Assembly: GCA_916700875.1 (NCBI GenBank)
Contig: CAKAKS010000034.1
Coordinates: forward strand, 11,676,195-11,740,194
Direction of reading: 5' to 3'
DNA length: 64,000 nt
Source: Sebastes aleutianus
Lineage: Eukaryota; Chordata; Actinopteri; Perciformes; Sebastidae
The notes beneath the pieces are model-generated. The model did not search any database. It saw only the letters and a program-made list of their open reading frames with translations, and was not told the DNA's origin. Position 1 is the first letter of the stretch; each line of letters opens with the position of its first letter. A program made the translations under genes and the position numbers. Positions 33,191-48,100 of this stretch are shown here, in pieces.

Positions 33191-36100
33191 ATGTTCGCCG
33201 CCGTGGAGCATGGCCCGGTCCTCTGCAGCGACTCCAACATCCTGTGCCTGTCCTGGAAGGGCCGGGTGCCCAAGAGCGAGAAGGAGAAGCCGGTGTGCAG
33301 GAAGCGCTACTACGAGGAGGGCTGGCTGGCTACCGGGAACGGTCGAGGAGTCGTCGGGGTCACGTTCACGTCCAGCCACTGCAGACGGGACCGGCCCACC
33401 CCGCAGAGAGTCAACTTCAACCTCAGAGGACACAACAGCGAGGTAAGAGGAGGTCATTCCTAATCAATTAAAAATAGCCCTGCTGATATTTGTTTTGAAA
33501 AGGAAAAATAAAGAACAAACCATAAATCTGAGTAAAAATCATTGTAAAAGTTGCAATGTGACATCCTGACTAATTTGTTCACAACTCAAAGATATGCAGT
33601 TTGCTGTCATAGAGTAAAGAAACCAGAAAATATTCACATTTAAGAGGCTGGAATCAGAGAATTTAGACTTCTTTTTCTTCTTAAAAAATTACTCCAACTG
33701 ATTAATCGATTATCAAAATAGTTGGCGATCAATTTAATACAACTAATTGAATAATTGCTGCAGCTCTAAATACAACATCAGTCTCTCTACATTTATCCAT
33801 AAGATGATAGCTTATTGATCCTCTTTTAAAAGTGTGCTCAAACCTCCTGAGGGGGGAATGCAAATTACTTTTTATTACTAGTAGCACTCTGAGCTCACAA
33901 AAAATTGATTTCAGAGTACAGCCGTAGCAGATTTCATGTCATTTTTTCCTTTTTCCCAGCTGCAAGTTAAGGTGCAGAACAACGTCCTTGAAGCTGCTAG
34001 TCTTTGAACTTTTTTTAGGGCAGCTGTTTGGCAACAAGTATCTTATCCAGCACAAAGATGATTCACTTTAGCTGAAGGGTGTCTGACCCTGTGCCATGGC
34101 ACGCCGAGAGTTTCTTTCTATAGGAGATGATTTCACTGTTTTAACTAGCTTTTAACTTTTGTTGTGTTTGGTTGGAAGTAAGACCTGCATACTCTGTGGC
34201 TCATGGTTTGACACCCCTGCATTGAATCTCCTTGCTGCTCCTAGTCAAAACAGTTCAGTTCTCCTCCCTCTGGCATTGCTCTTATCTCTCACCATGATAC
34301 ACTCCAAAGTTTCCCACAGCTACTGCACTGAGGCCATTTGTTTTGTCATCGGATAGATCAGCTGAGTAATGTCGAGGTCTATTGCCCCGCCATGTATATG
34401 AATATTCCCCTTGGTATATAGCAGCGCTGGCACAAGTGGCGATTGCACACAGGTTGCGTTTTCTCTTTTAGTGGGTGTAGCTGTTGGTCAGATGGAGCAA
34501 GGTGCTGTGTCAGCATTCCATAAGGCAGCTGAGGGGAGAGTGGATGAATCCCTACAGAGAGTGACTGAAGCGCAGCACAAATGTCATTTAACGCTGCCCA
34601 CTTGAATATGGTCCAAGTACTGAAATATTCCTTTTTGTTGTTTTGGTGCATGCAGTGTGGAGGAGGTTACATAGCTCTGATTTACCCAGTTTTTTTCATA
34701 TGTGAATTAGACTTTATCCACCTATTTAAGCAGATTGAAATTCATTATGACGCACATATGTTTTGTGTATTAAACTTACCAGTATCACTGTGATGGAAGT
34801 TAAATGATCTTGGTGTTTGTTGCATTTCGTTTTAACCGGATCCCCATTTGGTGTTGCAGATGCAAAAGCTGTCCATCAGAATTAAAACACATTGCACAGC
34901 ACCTCTTCAGTTCACCATGCTTTATTCACCAAGACTGCGTCCACTACTATGCACTACATATCCAATACGTGTATTATCGTTCAAGACACTTTTGTGTGAA
35001 TAAACAGCAGTATGTATCTTTTCGGACGCACTGAGCAGTATTTTACGTCGTCACTTCCTGAGAGCCTCTTTGCCGGTTGGAGACGTGTAACCATGGTAAC
35101 CCATGCCAGAATCATAAAGTCTGAACTGAGGCTGACCCGAATGCTTCGAAACTTCGACCGTTGCCATGGTTATCAACCACTAAATCAGTATTCAAATGCT
35201 TCATTTTTATTTATTTTTTTATATATATATAAGTATGTAATAATAATAATGTATCAATCCCAAATTAGCCCATGAAATAAGGAATAATCCCACAATTCAT
35301 ATTCAACATTAATGATTATTAGTTATCCTCAGACGGATATCACTGTTTATGTGTAGAGGTGCTTGTGTGTACAGTGGTGCAGCAGCGGCACTGTCCCGAA
35401 GCTTCAAATACCTTTGAATATTTCTCACCGAAGCTTCGAAGCCCAAAAAATGGTATTTGGAACAGCCCTAGTCTGAATTAATTTTAAAAATACTTTATAT
35501 ATAAAGCAAAGTGAAATATTCTACTTACACTTAAAATTAAGCGTTATTGATATTAGAGAACCGTCCGTCAATGTCTGTTATGAACATTGTTGTCACTACC
35601 GCATTGCACTGTGGGATATTTCTGCAGCTGTCCAGAGTTTACATACTGTAATATTTTACCGGAAATAGTATGCAATTTGCATACTATTTGTTTCATACTA
35701 AGGATTCAGACATACTAAAAAATCTCATATACTGTTTTAGCATACTAAATAGCATGTTAGAATGGAATTTAGGACACAACCCCAAATGTTTTTGAGTCTT
35801 ATCTTCCATCGTCATCATCAATGTTTGGTGAGTAAAGCATGGTGTGCTGGAGGAGAGATGTTTTAATTTTGATGGACTTGCATTGAAGCTCACACTGGTC
35901 TGCACCTCGCTGCACTATTCAGTTGCGTCCGACTGTGTCTCTGACTTTGCAGTAACGCTGTTAAGATAAATATTAGTGTAATTTTCTGCATCTATCAAGA
36001 TGCTTTCCCCATTAAACACACAACTGGGAGAAAATGCACATTTCCCCACTGCCCTCAGCCCGGCAGCACCAGTAATGAAAGTAGTAATGTCCTCTCCACT

Positions 36101-39100
36101 TCCACTCTAGATTTGATATAAAGCAATAAATAAATGCCTTGGGAAATGCGAAATCCATCACTCGTCCATCCTATGCATAATTTGGGGTTTCTGACAGTCG
36201 TGGAAATCACACTGCCTAATGAATTTTGTCAAGTTATGACAGATCTGTTCACTCACCCACGTCATTTTCTATCCCAGTTCTGATGAGGAGAGGAGGGATG
36301 CTGTTTGCAGCAGTACACAGTCCAAGAACACCAGGGAAAATGACCCCCAGAGCTTGGTATATAGTCTCCAGTACTGTCTAGGTATTAAAATAGGTTTTAG
36401 AACAGGCCAAAACTCTCCTCGAGCTAACATTATTACCTTTTTAAAATGTATTTTTTAAAAAGCTATGTCAATACATTTGGTGACCTTTTTCTTGACTTCG
36501 AAAACTGCGCGCTCAGCAGACAAATCCCCTGATGGCCCTGTCCTTTAAACGTCAGCACTGTCATTGAACACTTGACGTCGTTGGTGACGAATGTCCTTTC
36601 ACGTAAATTAGCTCAAGTCATACGCACAGAAAAATGCAACATGAACTCATCCTATAGGAGTCCAGTCCTGCCAAGATCAATACTCATGCCAGCATCCTTA
36701 AGTTTGGCCATTACTCCTGTTGATGTATAGACCAGAGTGTCCTGTGATCATTCTAATGTAAGCGAGCGTCTGAATGGATGTGTCTTTTGGACTCGGCCCA
36801 ATACGGGCAATGTAGTAAAGTACAGGGCGGATCTTAAGCCGTCAGACATCAGTTAAGAAGATGGCACACAGGTAGGGGACTGTATCTCTGTGGATTGTTG
36901 CACGGCCTCTCCTTGGATAAAGGGTTTGATTTACACTTGAGTCCACCCAGTTTCCACTCATTGCACTACAAGATGAAAGCATCTTGTGTTGTGGTGAAGC
37001 TCAGCTGTTGTCCTGCTGTAGCACCTATTCTGAAGGCTCTCACGATCTTCAGATAATGAAAAGGCTTTGCAGGTCCGAGGCATGTAGCACATCTCTGATG
37101 AAGGTTTGTCGTCCTCTGTGTCTAATTCCCCTTCAGCCAGGGTGAGAGAGATAATTACAAGGTAATGGCTTCAAAGGGAACAAGGTGTGTGTGGTGCCAT
37201 GCTCCTTTTGTTCTGTCTCCCACAGCCATCTTTTCACAGTGGGTGTCAGGAGAAAACTACTTTGTATTCAATGCTTTGTGTTTCTCATGGAGCTTGGTTG
37301 CTTAGCAGAAATGCTCAGACCCATATCACACTGTCAAGTCAGCATACTATTGTTATTGCTATACTCCATATCAGCATAGAAGTACACAATGGTTGCATCC
37401 GAAATTCCATACTAAAATGCTATTAGTACGCTAAAACAGTGTGTGAGACTTGTATGTCCGAAAACCTTAGTATGAAACCAATGGTACATAAATTGGATAC
37501 TATTTTCTGTGAAATATTACAGTAAGCTACGCTGGACACTACGGCGGCATAAATATCCCACAATGCAATGCGGTAGGGACGACAACGTTCATAACTTACG
37601 TTGAGGTATGTTTCAGAGTTCAAGGGACACCTTTGAAAATGGCCATGTCAGTTTTCCTCGCCAAAATTGTGCGTAATTTGGAGCGTTATTTAACCTCCTT
37701 CGTGACAAGCTAGTATGACATGGTTGGTACCAATGGGTTCCTTAGGTTTTTCTAGTTTCATATGACATCAGTATCTTCACTCTAGCTTTAAAACTGAACC
37801 CGATAGAATCAAAAAATCGCAAGTTGCCTTAATGCCTTAAAGAAATTAGTAACGTTAACCGTGACAGCCCTAATTACAAGACAAAATAACAGTCTGTCTG
37901 AGGAACAGTTCTTTTTAGACTAAAAATAAACAAACCAGACAAATAAAGTTGTATTGAAAGAAAATTTAGCCTCAAATGTCCTGATACTATTTTTATATCG
38001 TTTTCTAAACCGAGCTACTGACCTTTTATCAGCAGGTGTGTTAGTTGCACTACGCTTAAAATAAAATTGAAAATAGATGAAAGCAATATGTCTTACGTCT
38101 TTCTATGTGACTATACTTGTGATGCTGCAGCGTAATCCCTCTGGGACGTGCCTCAGAATAGATCAACGCCTCTTTTGACAATCCAGTGCTTTTTATTCCA
38201 TTACAGTGCCCTCAGATGCTGAACAGACTGAGCAGATAGTCACTAGGAGTCCACTCACTCTCCACGAGAGCTGAACATCGGAGACAGGCTTGACAATGAC
38301 TGTCAGCATGTTGACAAGGAAATGTTGGCCGCAACACAGAGTTTGGGCAAATTGTCTGTCAGAATCCCATCAACTGCTAGCTGTGCTATTTGTCTTACGG
38401 TACAATCACACATTCGTGCTTTACTATGTGAGGGAAGTACTTTTATTTCTAGTGAAAATATCCACTGCTCCATTCTAGATCAGTGTGCTGTAGGTGGTTG
38501 CATACTGTTTATAAGTATAAAATCTTAATATATTTTGTTGTTTATTTTCAAGAGTAAAAGCCTCCTTAAGGCTGCTACAACATTGGTTTTTAGGTGTATC
38601 TTTGCTACAGTAAGTAGTTGCTCAGAGTTAGAAAGTACAGCGCAACTCCAATTTCTTCAGCATGAATGCTGTGAAAGAAAGTAGAACATTAAGAGACAAT
38701 CTCAAGGGATGATGTTGTCACTTTGGTTGCTAAAAATATGCATCCTTTTAATGTCCTCAGCACAATGTCATTGTGTTTATGAATTGTGGTGAGCGAAGCT
38801 CCTATTTTAGAGACGGATGAGAAGTCTTGTGTGACTTCTGAAACAGTTGTGCAGACAGTTAAAAACATGCATTCATACACGCCTCGCTACCATTCCCATG
38901 AGTCATACGGGCAAATTATTGCCCAAAGGAAGGAGTCCCACCTGCTGGTTTTCCCTTTGAGGCCAGATCCAGGCTCTTCGCTAAGGCAGAACTGTCTAAG
39001 GTCTTAATCCCAATGAAACAGGTGACCCCAGGGCACCAGCTCATGTTTACCACTTCAGTACTTAATGTACAGTAGGTTCAATGCGCAGTGCAGCTTCTTT

Positions 39101-42100
39101 GGGCTGTTGTTGTCTGAAAATGTTTGACTTTTCATGGGGTCTGTGCACTTTTCTACTAATGCTGCTGCAGAGGGAATGCATCACTCTCTGAAGCTTCGGT
39201 TATACTTTCCGCAAGGACGGCTGCACAAACATGAGCTGACGTGGAATCATGACGAGGACATTTTTTATACTCCGTAAGGGTTTCTCCTCGCGGCAAACAG
39301 ACTTTCTCAAAGCTCCTCAAATTTCTTCATTTTGTCCGCCCATCTGCGTCCGCGTAGTGACGTGACGTGTCAAATGATGTGACGTCACTTTGGCCGTGTG
39401 GACACTCGAAGATGAACCCCACCACCATGTTCCGCTCTAATTTTTTCACTAGTGCTGTGTGACGTTTTCGTGCATTAAAAGTTGTTTCCAGGCGAAGCCT
39501 CATAAATAAATGAGTTTATATCTCTGGTAGATGGCCTGTGCAAGAACCAGCACTGATCTGGGACCTGCACGTTTTTTTTTTTTAAATGGGCAGGGAGGAG
39601 GAAGAGGATACTGGATGACTTTTGTGGTGCAGTGCAACTAACTTGTCTGTTCAGACTTAATGGGGACCATAATAATGGATTGCAAGAAGGGCATAATGCA
39701 GCATCATTTTTCCTGCTGTACAAGCTGAGGAAAGTTGGAGTAAAGTCATCACTTTTAATGGGCTGTGCTGTATTTCTCCTCTGAGTCACTCACCTCAGCT
39801 TCCATCACCACCTATGTCCAGACACTTATCTGTGCTCCCTGGTCTTGTTACATTGCCTAATTAGTTCCTTCCTCTGCACCACAGCTCTCCATCCTCCTCT
39901 TCCTTCTATCATGATCTCTTCCCCTGTGCTGGTCACTACCCTGCCTTGACACGTCTTCCTTTAGATTACTTTCTTCTGCTCTCTCCTTATCTGGCCTCTT
40001 GACTTTAGAAGCCCTGCTCAGGATTGAAGAGCACACGACCCATTCATTGCATTAAAATGGTCTCACCAAATGTGCTTAGTGGAAATTACTTTAGTTTACT
40101 AATCCATCCTTGGAGAGGACATGTTGCATAACACTCAGACTCGGCTGCTTCCTCAGATCCAGGTGCACTTGTCTGCTGCTCGCTACGAATTTTCCAAGAG
40201 AGACGGCGTGGCCTGTACAGTGCAGGTTCACTTTGTTTTAGAGTTGTGCTATTTGCAGGATAAAAGCTCCTCATTCCAGCCAACACAGAAAACGGCTGTG
40301 AAGACAACAAATAGAAAATTGAAGCACCAGACTGCTCTTCTTGTTTTGTATGCTACTTTATGTTCCACAGAAGTTCAATATTTGCCTAACACAAACTGAC
40401 ACATTTCTCTACTCGTCAGTTTGATTCAGTTCAACCCGTTGCTTTGACATTTTGTTTTATAAATGAATACAGTCCAGAAACACATCTAAGGAATGGCAAA
40501 TACAACATGGCAAACTGTAGACAAGTTATTGTTTTGTGATGCTACAGATTTATTTATGCTATCATGATGTCATCTTGCATCACAACTTGGAGGCTGCCTG
40601 AGAAAACATATTGCAGTTTTTATAGATTTGGTTTAAAGCGCCAGTTTAGTATCATTAACATCCTTGCGGCATTATTGTAAGTGACTACCTATGAGCAGTG
40701 TACAGGGACATACAGTAAACGGCATATCATTATGAATTTATTAGTCTTTTTGGCATTGAATCTGATGTAGAGCCCGCACCATATCAGCCATGCACTCAAC
40801 AGCTGTAAGGAGAAAATACAACCAAATAATCTGCATACATTAAATAACGAATTACAAGATATTCAAGTATTTAACTGCACAGACAAGTCAGTGTGTCCAC
40901 CTTGCCAACACCCAGAGTACACGGTTTGCCCAGCAGCTACTTTCCTCGAGCTTTGTTGCATCACACCCAGTGATAATAAACAATGTAAATGCTATTATCA
41001 GATATTGGTATTGATTAAGGTTTTATCACATACTTGCTTTACTCATAAACATTTCAGATTCTATCTCCCCCGAAGGTCCCGACCGTCCCGTTGCCCTTTC
41101 TGTCACGCTGCAAATCACTCCGGCCCGACTACTGGCTTCCTTGCTTTTGTATCAGCACAGCGCAGCGCTTCTCTTTAATTGAGTTTTGCGTCTGATTTAA
41201 TATCATGTCAGACGCAGAATCAGAGGCGAGGGTAGAGGGAGTTGTGGAGGGAAAGGGGAGAGTGTCTCCTTCTCGCTTGCTTGCACTGTATCTGATTTTA
41301 TTGTCGGCCAGTTGGTCTTGACTTTCAAATGATTCTTCACTCATTAGTAAAGCGTGGGACCAACATTTTTCAATCAGTCTTTTTATAACTGCTATTATAT
41401 GCGTCTTTCTCTAATTTATGTTTTTTTTTAATTCTGTTTTACTGATGGATAAATCTATTTTGATGCATCTGTTATTGAAGTGCTCAAATCATAACATGGC
41501 AAACTCAAACCCAACAGGCAACAATAGCTGTCAGTGTGTCAGTGTGCGGACTTAATTTTCAAAGGTCATTATGATTAATGACCTTTTGAAAATGGCCATG
41601 CCAGGTTTTCCTCACCAAAATTTAGCGTAACTTCGTAGCGTTATTTAGCCATCTTCCCTAGTTTCATATGTCAGTATCTTCACTCTATCTTTCAAACTGA
41701 GCCCGCTACAACCTAGAAGTCGCAAGTTGCGTTAATGCGTTAAAGAAATTAGTGGCGTTAAAACGAATTTGCTCTAACTTGTTATTATCGCGTTAACTTT
41801 GACAGCCCTACTATAAACCCTTGATTTACTTAAAGCAAGAGCATGTGTACTTCAGTTTCACCTTGCAGTGTGTAGTGTCATTTAGGTATGTGCATGTATA
41901 GATGTGAGCAAAAAAACAACAACAATGAGTTTGTAAAAATGTGACAAGGTGATCTTTGGCTACACTTTTGAAACATTGAGGTTTTATTCTAGCAGTCCAG
42001 CCTACTCATTCGTAACCTCCCTGCAAAAAAAAAGAAATCCTTCATGCCAGGGACCAGTGTTGCCATGGACCCATGTGCTCACGACTGCACCACTGTGACA

Positions 42101-45100
42101 CTGCACTGTCACAGTGTCCTCTCACTTCTGCTGACTCCAATGTAACCCAAAGCCGTCCTTTGATTTGATTTGGTCTCCTCAGTTAAGTTGCTGGGGTCAG
42201 CTCAGCTCCCAGTCTCCAAGTCCCAGCAAGAGGCCAGGGCTGCAATGACAACAGCGAGGCACTGCAGGCGTGGAGACGGTGCCAACTTCCCAAGGAGAAG
42301 TTGTCAATGGCCATGCACTGGCCAAAGGGCAGAATTAAAGGGATTGTAAACATGTTCTTCTCTTACTAAGTATAGGTTTGACTGGCTTGAATGCACGTGC
42401 TGCATTTTTAAAATGTAAAATTATTGTTATATTTCATTCTAAGGTACTTTGAATAGGTCTCTGAGCACATTGGCACTAATCACTTACTGCATACTAGTGA
42501 CTCATTTTCATCGGTACTCGTCTATGACCGTGCAGCACATAATAATCAATGAAGATGAAGATCAAGTCTGCATGTGTTCGCATTATGTGCATGTGCCTCT
42601 TCTGCCTGTGATCCCTCCGGCCCCTCGCTGTCCTCTGGCTTCTCACTCTTATCCTGTCTGTCTCCATGTGACGTCTGATCTCCCAGATCGCTGCGTCACA
42701 GCGAGGTGCTCAGCTGTCCCCCTCGCGGGATGCCTGACCAGCTCACACTAATCTCCACGCTGTGCTAAATTTACACATACACAGATTATTGTCACCTCCA
42801 TGAGGCTGCAGATCAGTGTGCACACATGCAACACACATGTGTAAACTTTATGCTAATTTCTTCTTTTTTGTTTTTATTTTGGCCCTTTTTTAGTTTATGT
42901 ACAGTGATTAAATGATGTTAGAATTGTGCAAACTGGAGCTCCTACCTAATCTAAAGCCTCAAGTCTGTCTACACTGGCTGGAGCTGAATTAGGTTGTATA
43001 TAATATCATCCGGAAAATCCATTTTGCTCCCCAGAGGTTGCAGACAGTGCACGAGTGGAGTAACAAGACGGATTTGTATCCCCCATGAGATCCTTGAGCA
43101 GGGAAATTTGTTTTCTTTAACAATACTACTGCCGAAGCTTGTCAGCTTTGCGCCCACTGCTGCTTCAGGTGACTGCTGTGGCTGAATGATAGATGGCAGG
43201 CCGTTTTTAATGGTCCGTGACGATGGTCAGCTCAGTCAGAATGACATAGAGACCTTAGCTGCAGACCTGCAACAGGCCATGTCTCATTGTGTCCTCTTTC
43301 CTGCCAGCTGAGACACACCTATAGAGCAACATTAGGACTTGTACCACTGGGAGTGGGAGTGAAAACACGGTAAATCTGGCTCACAGGACACCTTATTGCT
43401 GAGGGAGCGGGGGCCAGGAGAGCGATGAATCCTACTGTTCACTCATTACGCTGGAGGGCTGCACATGGTGTATTCATATAAACATGTTTGTGTGAGACAG
43501 ATCATTTTAAGTTCACCTAGGATGACCCTGTCCTTTATCACTGCAGACATTCAACAATACACAAGGCAGTGACTAATAGGGAATTGTTGGTAAACCCTGC
43601 AGGATAAATGTGCTTAGTGGTTGGAGCTACCTCAGCATTGTTGCTGTAATTGCATCAAAACATCTCTACTGGAAAATGTGAAAATAATTTACTTTTACCC
43701 CTGTTTGTATTTATTGATCCATGAAATGAATGTGTACTAATAAAATCAGAACAAATTGTGGATACGAACAAAAATTAGAGGTAATTTGTTTGTACATCGC
43801 TTCCTGCATGAGGCCCGTTGCGTCATGCTGCTTAGAGTTTTAACAATTAGTTACAGATGATGGTTTAACTAACTGCCTCACTCATTAAACACGTGGCCTT
43901 GACTGTGTGATGTATCTCCGATGTTAATTTTTCCTGAAGACTAAGCAGCCTAATATTGACGTTGAAAATACAGCTGGAGGGAGAATGATTGTCGACTTTG
44001 GTTTTCCAAAACTTTTCTCTTTCTCTTCTCTGAGGAATATAAGATTGTCATATGAACATACAATTAAAGCTAGGGTTGGTAATCTTCAAAAACACACGAC
44101 GGCAATCAATAAAATCAAATGCTTTGACAAAAACAAATCCAGTATTTGTGGTAGGGCTGCACAATTAATCGAAATTTTATCCAAATTGCAATAATGTCTA
44201 ATGCAATTTTCAAATCACGGAGGTGCAATATTTGTTAAAGGTGAAATGTGTGTCAAAATAGCATTTTAAATCAAATATTGTCATGCTTCAGAGGTGTCCT
44301 GGCCTAAACATCATATTCTACAGACTCAAGAAAATTACCGGAGTCTTCCACAAACTGCTAGCTTTACAGCTGTGAGTACTAACAATAGCCATGTTCGTTG
44401 TTTATGTTCATGATATGTTTACATTCGTAATGATAATTTTGTGGGAGTTGCTTTAGAGGGAGGCCTGAACGGATGGACTGTCAGTAGATTTAGGGACTTC
44501 TGGAGCTAATGCTGCTAGCTACTTTCATTTGAAAAAACGGTGGCAACACTGGGCTCAGTTTTCGGTTGGATATTTTTTTTAATCTAGCATACTCTTGCTA
44601 GTTTCTCAACATTACCAACCCTAGCTTTAATAACACCTGTTCTGCTGGACCATGGATAGATTGGACTGTGTGTTTGTCGAGGTGGGGGGTTGGTGTTGTT
44701 TGGGGCAAAAGAGCAAGACTGGCAGGCTTATCCAACTCTCAGCCACTGATCTGTTGGACTTGCACTCAAAGAGCATAAGCCCCCACTAAAACCTGCCCTG
44801 TGTTGTGTGTTTGAGCGTGTACAGCCCACGTGCTTCACTCAGCAAGAGCAGAGCTGCTCCCTGTTTAGGATTATTCCTCTGGGAACAGGCTGAGTCACGT
44901 TACAGAAGACCAGACACATAGAGGAGAGGGCTGGATGGAGATTGTAATGGGTGCCTTTGAGATGGGTGACACTGTCAAAGAAAGAGATCACGAACAGTTT
45001 GATCTATTATGCTCTCTGCCAGATATCAACACCTTCTTCCTTTGTAACTCATTCCTTAGGCGAGTGATGATCCATGTCTATATCTACTGACCTCTGGGCA

Positions 45101-48100
45101 ATTACAGAAACCCATGCATCTGTGAGTCACTGGTGTTAGAGGCTGTGCCGTTTACTGTTTGTCCACAATGTATTTTCTGTAGCGACGTTCATGCGTCACT
45201 GCACTTTTTTAGCACCTCTTACTGTCCCTCTCTTTTAGATTAGAATTTCCCTTTAATTCATATTTAGACAAACTAAATGCTTTTCATAGAATAAAAACAG
45301 AAACATAACCTGTGCATTGATGCATTCACAACATCAGCTATCCATTGTGTACAGTATCAGGTCACAAACAAGGAGGAACAGTCAGAAATGTTTGAAGTGT
45401 GGTATGGTTAGACAACTCTGATAAGAGTTTCCATGATTGCATCTCATTGTCTGTAATATTCAGGATAGTAGCGGCTCCTTTGCGACTTTTTCAAAATGAG
45501 GTTAACCCACTTTGTGATATATTTTCATCTGGTTCGATGCTAAATTTAGCTCATTTGAAATGCGGGAACTTGGATATTACTTTCTGGATTTTAGGAGTTT
45601 CAGCTGACGCCCCAATTTAGAGCGACTTGCAGTGAGTGTGCAGGCAAGAGTTCAGAGTTTGATCAAGGGCACTCTGACATGGCATTGTATTGTTGATCAT
45701 CTCACATTATCTGTAGTAGTTAAGGGAGCAAAACTGTGTCACATGAAGGCCACTGATAAATTCTTTTGCCTGCCGTACTACACACAGCACAATCTGGAAT
45801 TACTTAATTTGCATATCTCTCTGAAAATACTTATCTCACTAAAGGAACACTGACAGGGTCACAGATAATGGCCGTCATAAGGACACAGGACAGTCTCTCT
45901 AATCATTGTTTTAACCCTTTTCTTCCCTCGTTTATTTTTCTGTCTTTTAAGGTGGTCTTGGTGCGATGGAATGAGCCCTTCCAGAAACTGGCTACCTGTG
46001 ATACAGATGGAGGGATCTTTGTTTGGATCCAATACGAGGGCCGCTGGTCAGTGGAGCTGGTCAATGACCGTGGAGCGCAGGTAAAATACATTACACAGGA
46101 ATGGGACATGAATTAAATCAGTAATTAAAAGTCCATATTTACTTTGCATCGACACTGAATATGGAACGCATGTACAGAAATAAAAATAGTATTCATGAAA
46201 ATGTAAAGGAGTGCATATAAATAGTAAGTGGGAGCACAATACAGAACAGTAAGAGTGCTCCAGAAATTACCTATTGTTGTAGGCAAACCATGAATTGAAT
46301 TTTGGATTATTTGTGTGGCAAACACACGTTTATCATAAGCTTGAGTATACATAACCAGGCTGTAAAGGCAGACGAGTCGGTGTGATGATGTTTAGTAATC
46401 TTATTTAATTCTAACTCATTTCCAGGTTTTAGGAGTCATTCCTGTAGCACTCTATAGAAGCGAAACAAATATTTAAACAGAAGAAGTAGGGATATACACA
46501 TTAACCTGTACGGAGAGTTAAGACTTTAAGACTTCATTCTTGCACATTCCATTTGCCTCCAACATTTCCCAACTGGAAAAAAAACCTCCCTGACATTGCA
46601 CGTGCTGATTTTAATAATAACTGTCGAGCGACGTACGTTGGGTAGGCCAGATCCATCAATCACTGACATCTGCTGAGCTGAGTCTGACACATCCTGATGG
46701 CATCTTATCATTTGTGATCAATTTAGTTTGTAGATGACAGTCTAACCAAAAGCCTGGCTCTTTAAATAAATGGCATTATACAGTTTGAAATAGCACCTCT
46801 GCTCTTTTCCCCTGGAGGTCAAGGTTTTATTTCATACAAGTGTATTCATTTAAACTGACATTATTATTTCAATTCAGCGAGACCCTTTCAGTATTAATAG
46901 TCTGCAGGAGGGCATGTATTTAATTTTACCTTATTATGTGGTATTCTGAAAGTACTGCTCACAATACTGGGATTAAACTAGTGACGTGTAAATGCCTCGC
47001 TAGCGGCCCCTAGAGGCCATGCTCCTCTTAACATCTCAAAGTATTTTCGAAATTCTCATCTTTGCCATCATTAGAAAGTGAGAATACTGCGGCACCTAAA
47101 ACACTTGAACATTGTTAATAAAGACCAGTTTCTTGTTCTTGCTGGACAGATATTGCATTATATTGTGTTTACTTTAGGGCTGCAACTAATGATTAGCTTG
47201 AAAATGCCAGAAAATTGTGGGGAAGAAAATGCTCCAGAGCCCAAGGAGGCATCTTCAAATTCTTTGTCTTGTCCGGGAAACAGTCCAAAACCCAAAGATA
47301 TTAAATGTTCTTTCTTTCATAAGACAAAGAAAAGCAGCAAATCCACACATTTGAAATTGGGGAATATTGAATGAAAAATTATTGATAAATTGAGTAATTA
47401 TTTCAGTTCTTCATTACAAAATGACATTTCAAATGACATCAGGGGCTGCTGATGGTGTAACCAACAGTTTGGGTGTATAAAAAGGTGGATTTGTCAGATA
47501 ACTACTAGTTGTTCTTTTTAATAATCAAGCTAGCATCTCATTATCATCATTTCATCCTTAACTAATGTGTCTGCTGCCCTGTAGGTGAGTGACTTCACCT
47601 GGTCCCATGATGGCACCCAGGCTCTTATCTCCTACCGCGACGGCTTTGTACTGGTGGGATCAGTCAGCGGGCAGAGACACTGGTCCTCCGAGATCAACCT
47701 GGAGAGCCAGATTACCTGTGGTATCTGGACCCCCGACGACCAGCAGGTAACACACACACACACATCCCACAGAACTGTGACGGCTACAACGTTTCTAATA
47801 GACCTAGAAGTTTTAGGTTATCATTTGCCATTTTTAGTATGTGGACTTGTCATTCAGAAGGCAGAGACAGGCCCTGAGGGAAATCATCTGTGAGTGACAG
47901 CAACCATCGTCTGTCTTGAATGTGTTGTGGTTTTGTTAGGCTATGTTTTTTTGCTTTCATGCTGTTAAATTGTCAGCTCAGGTTGGACATCATCAAACTT
48001 TCAGTCTGTATATGCGTCTCTGTCTTTGTTCATTGCCTTCACCCCATTTGTCTATTTCTCCAAGTTGTTTTCCTTGTGATATGCATTTCTATTGGCTTTC

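Larger units (their letters stand above)
33776..45951 (+). other. Large tulp4 coding intron 1 (33443-45951), rest of its content
   Basis: No coding exon is recognisable in this 12.5 kb intron, and no minus-strand gene is seen. Identifiable content is mobile-element remnants, listed separately. The remainder is unique-looking sequence in which conserved enhancers could lie but cannot be seen from one species. Confidence 0.5.

Noticed and set aside
33171..33471. Two other plus frames and one long minus frame over tulp4 coding exon 1
   Set aside because: GC-rich exon shadows. Only the frame from 33191 matches TULP4.
39475..39789. 104-codon minus-strand frame in tulp4 intron 1
   Set aside because: No domain, no splice sites and no conserved look; length is within chance for 12 kb of intron.
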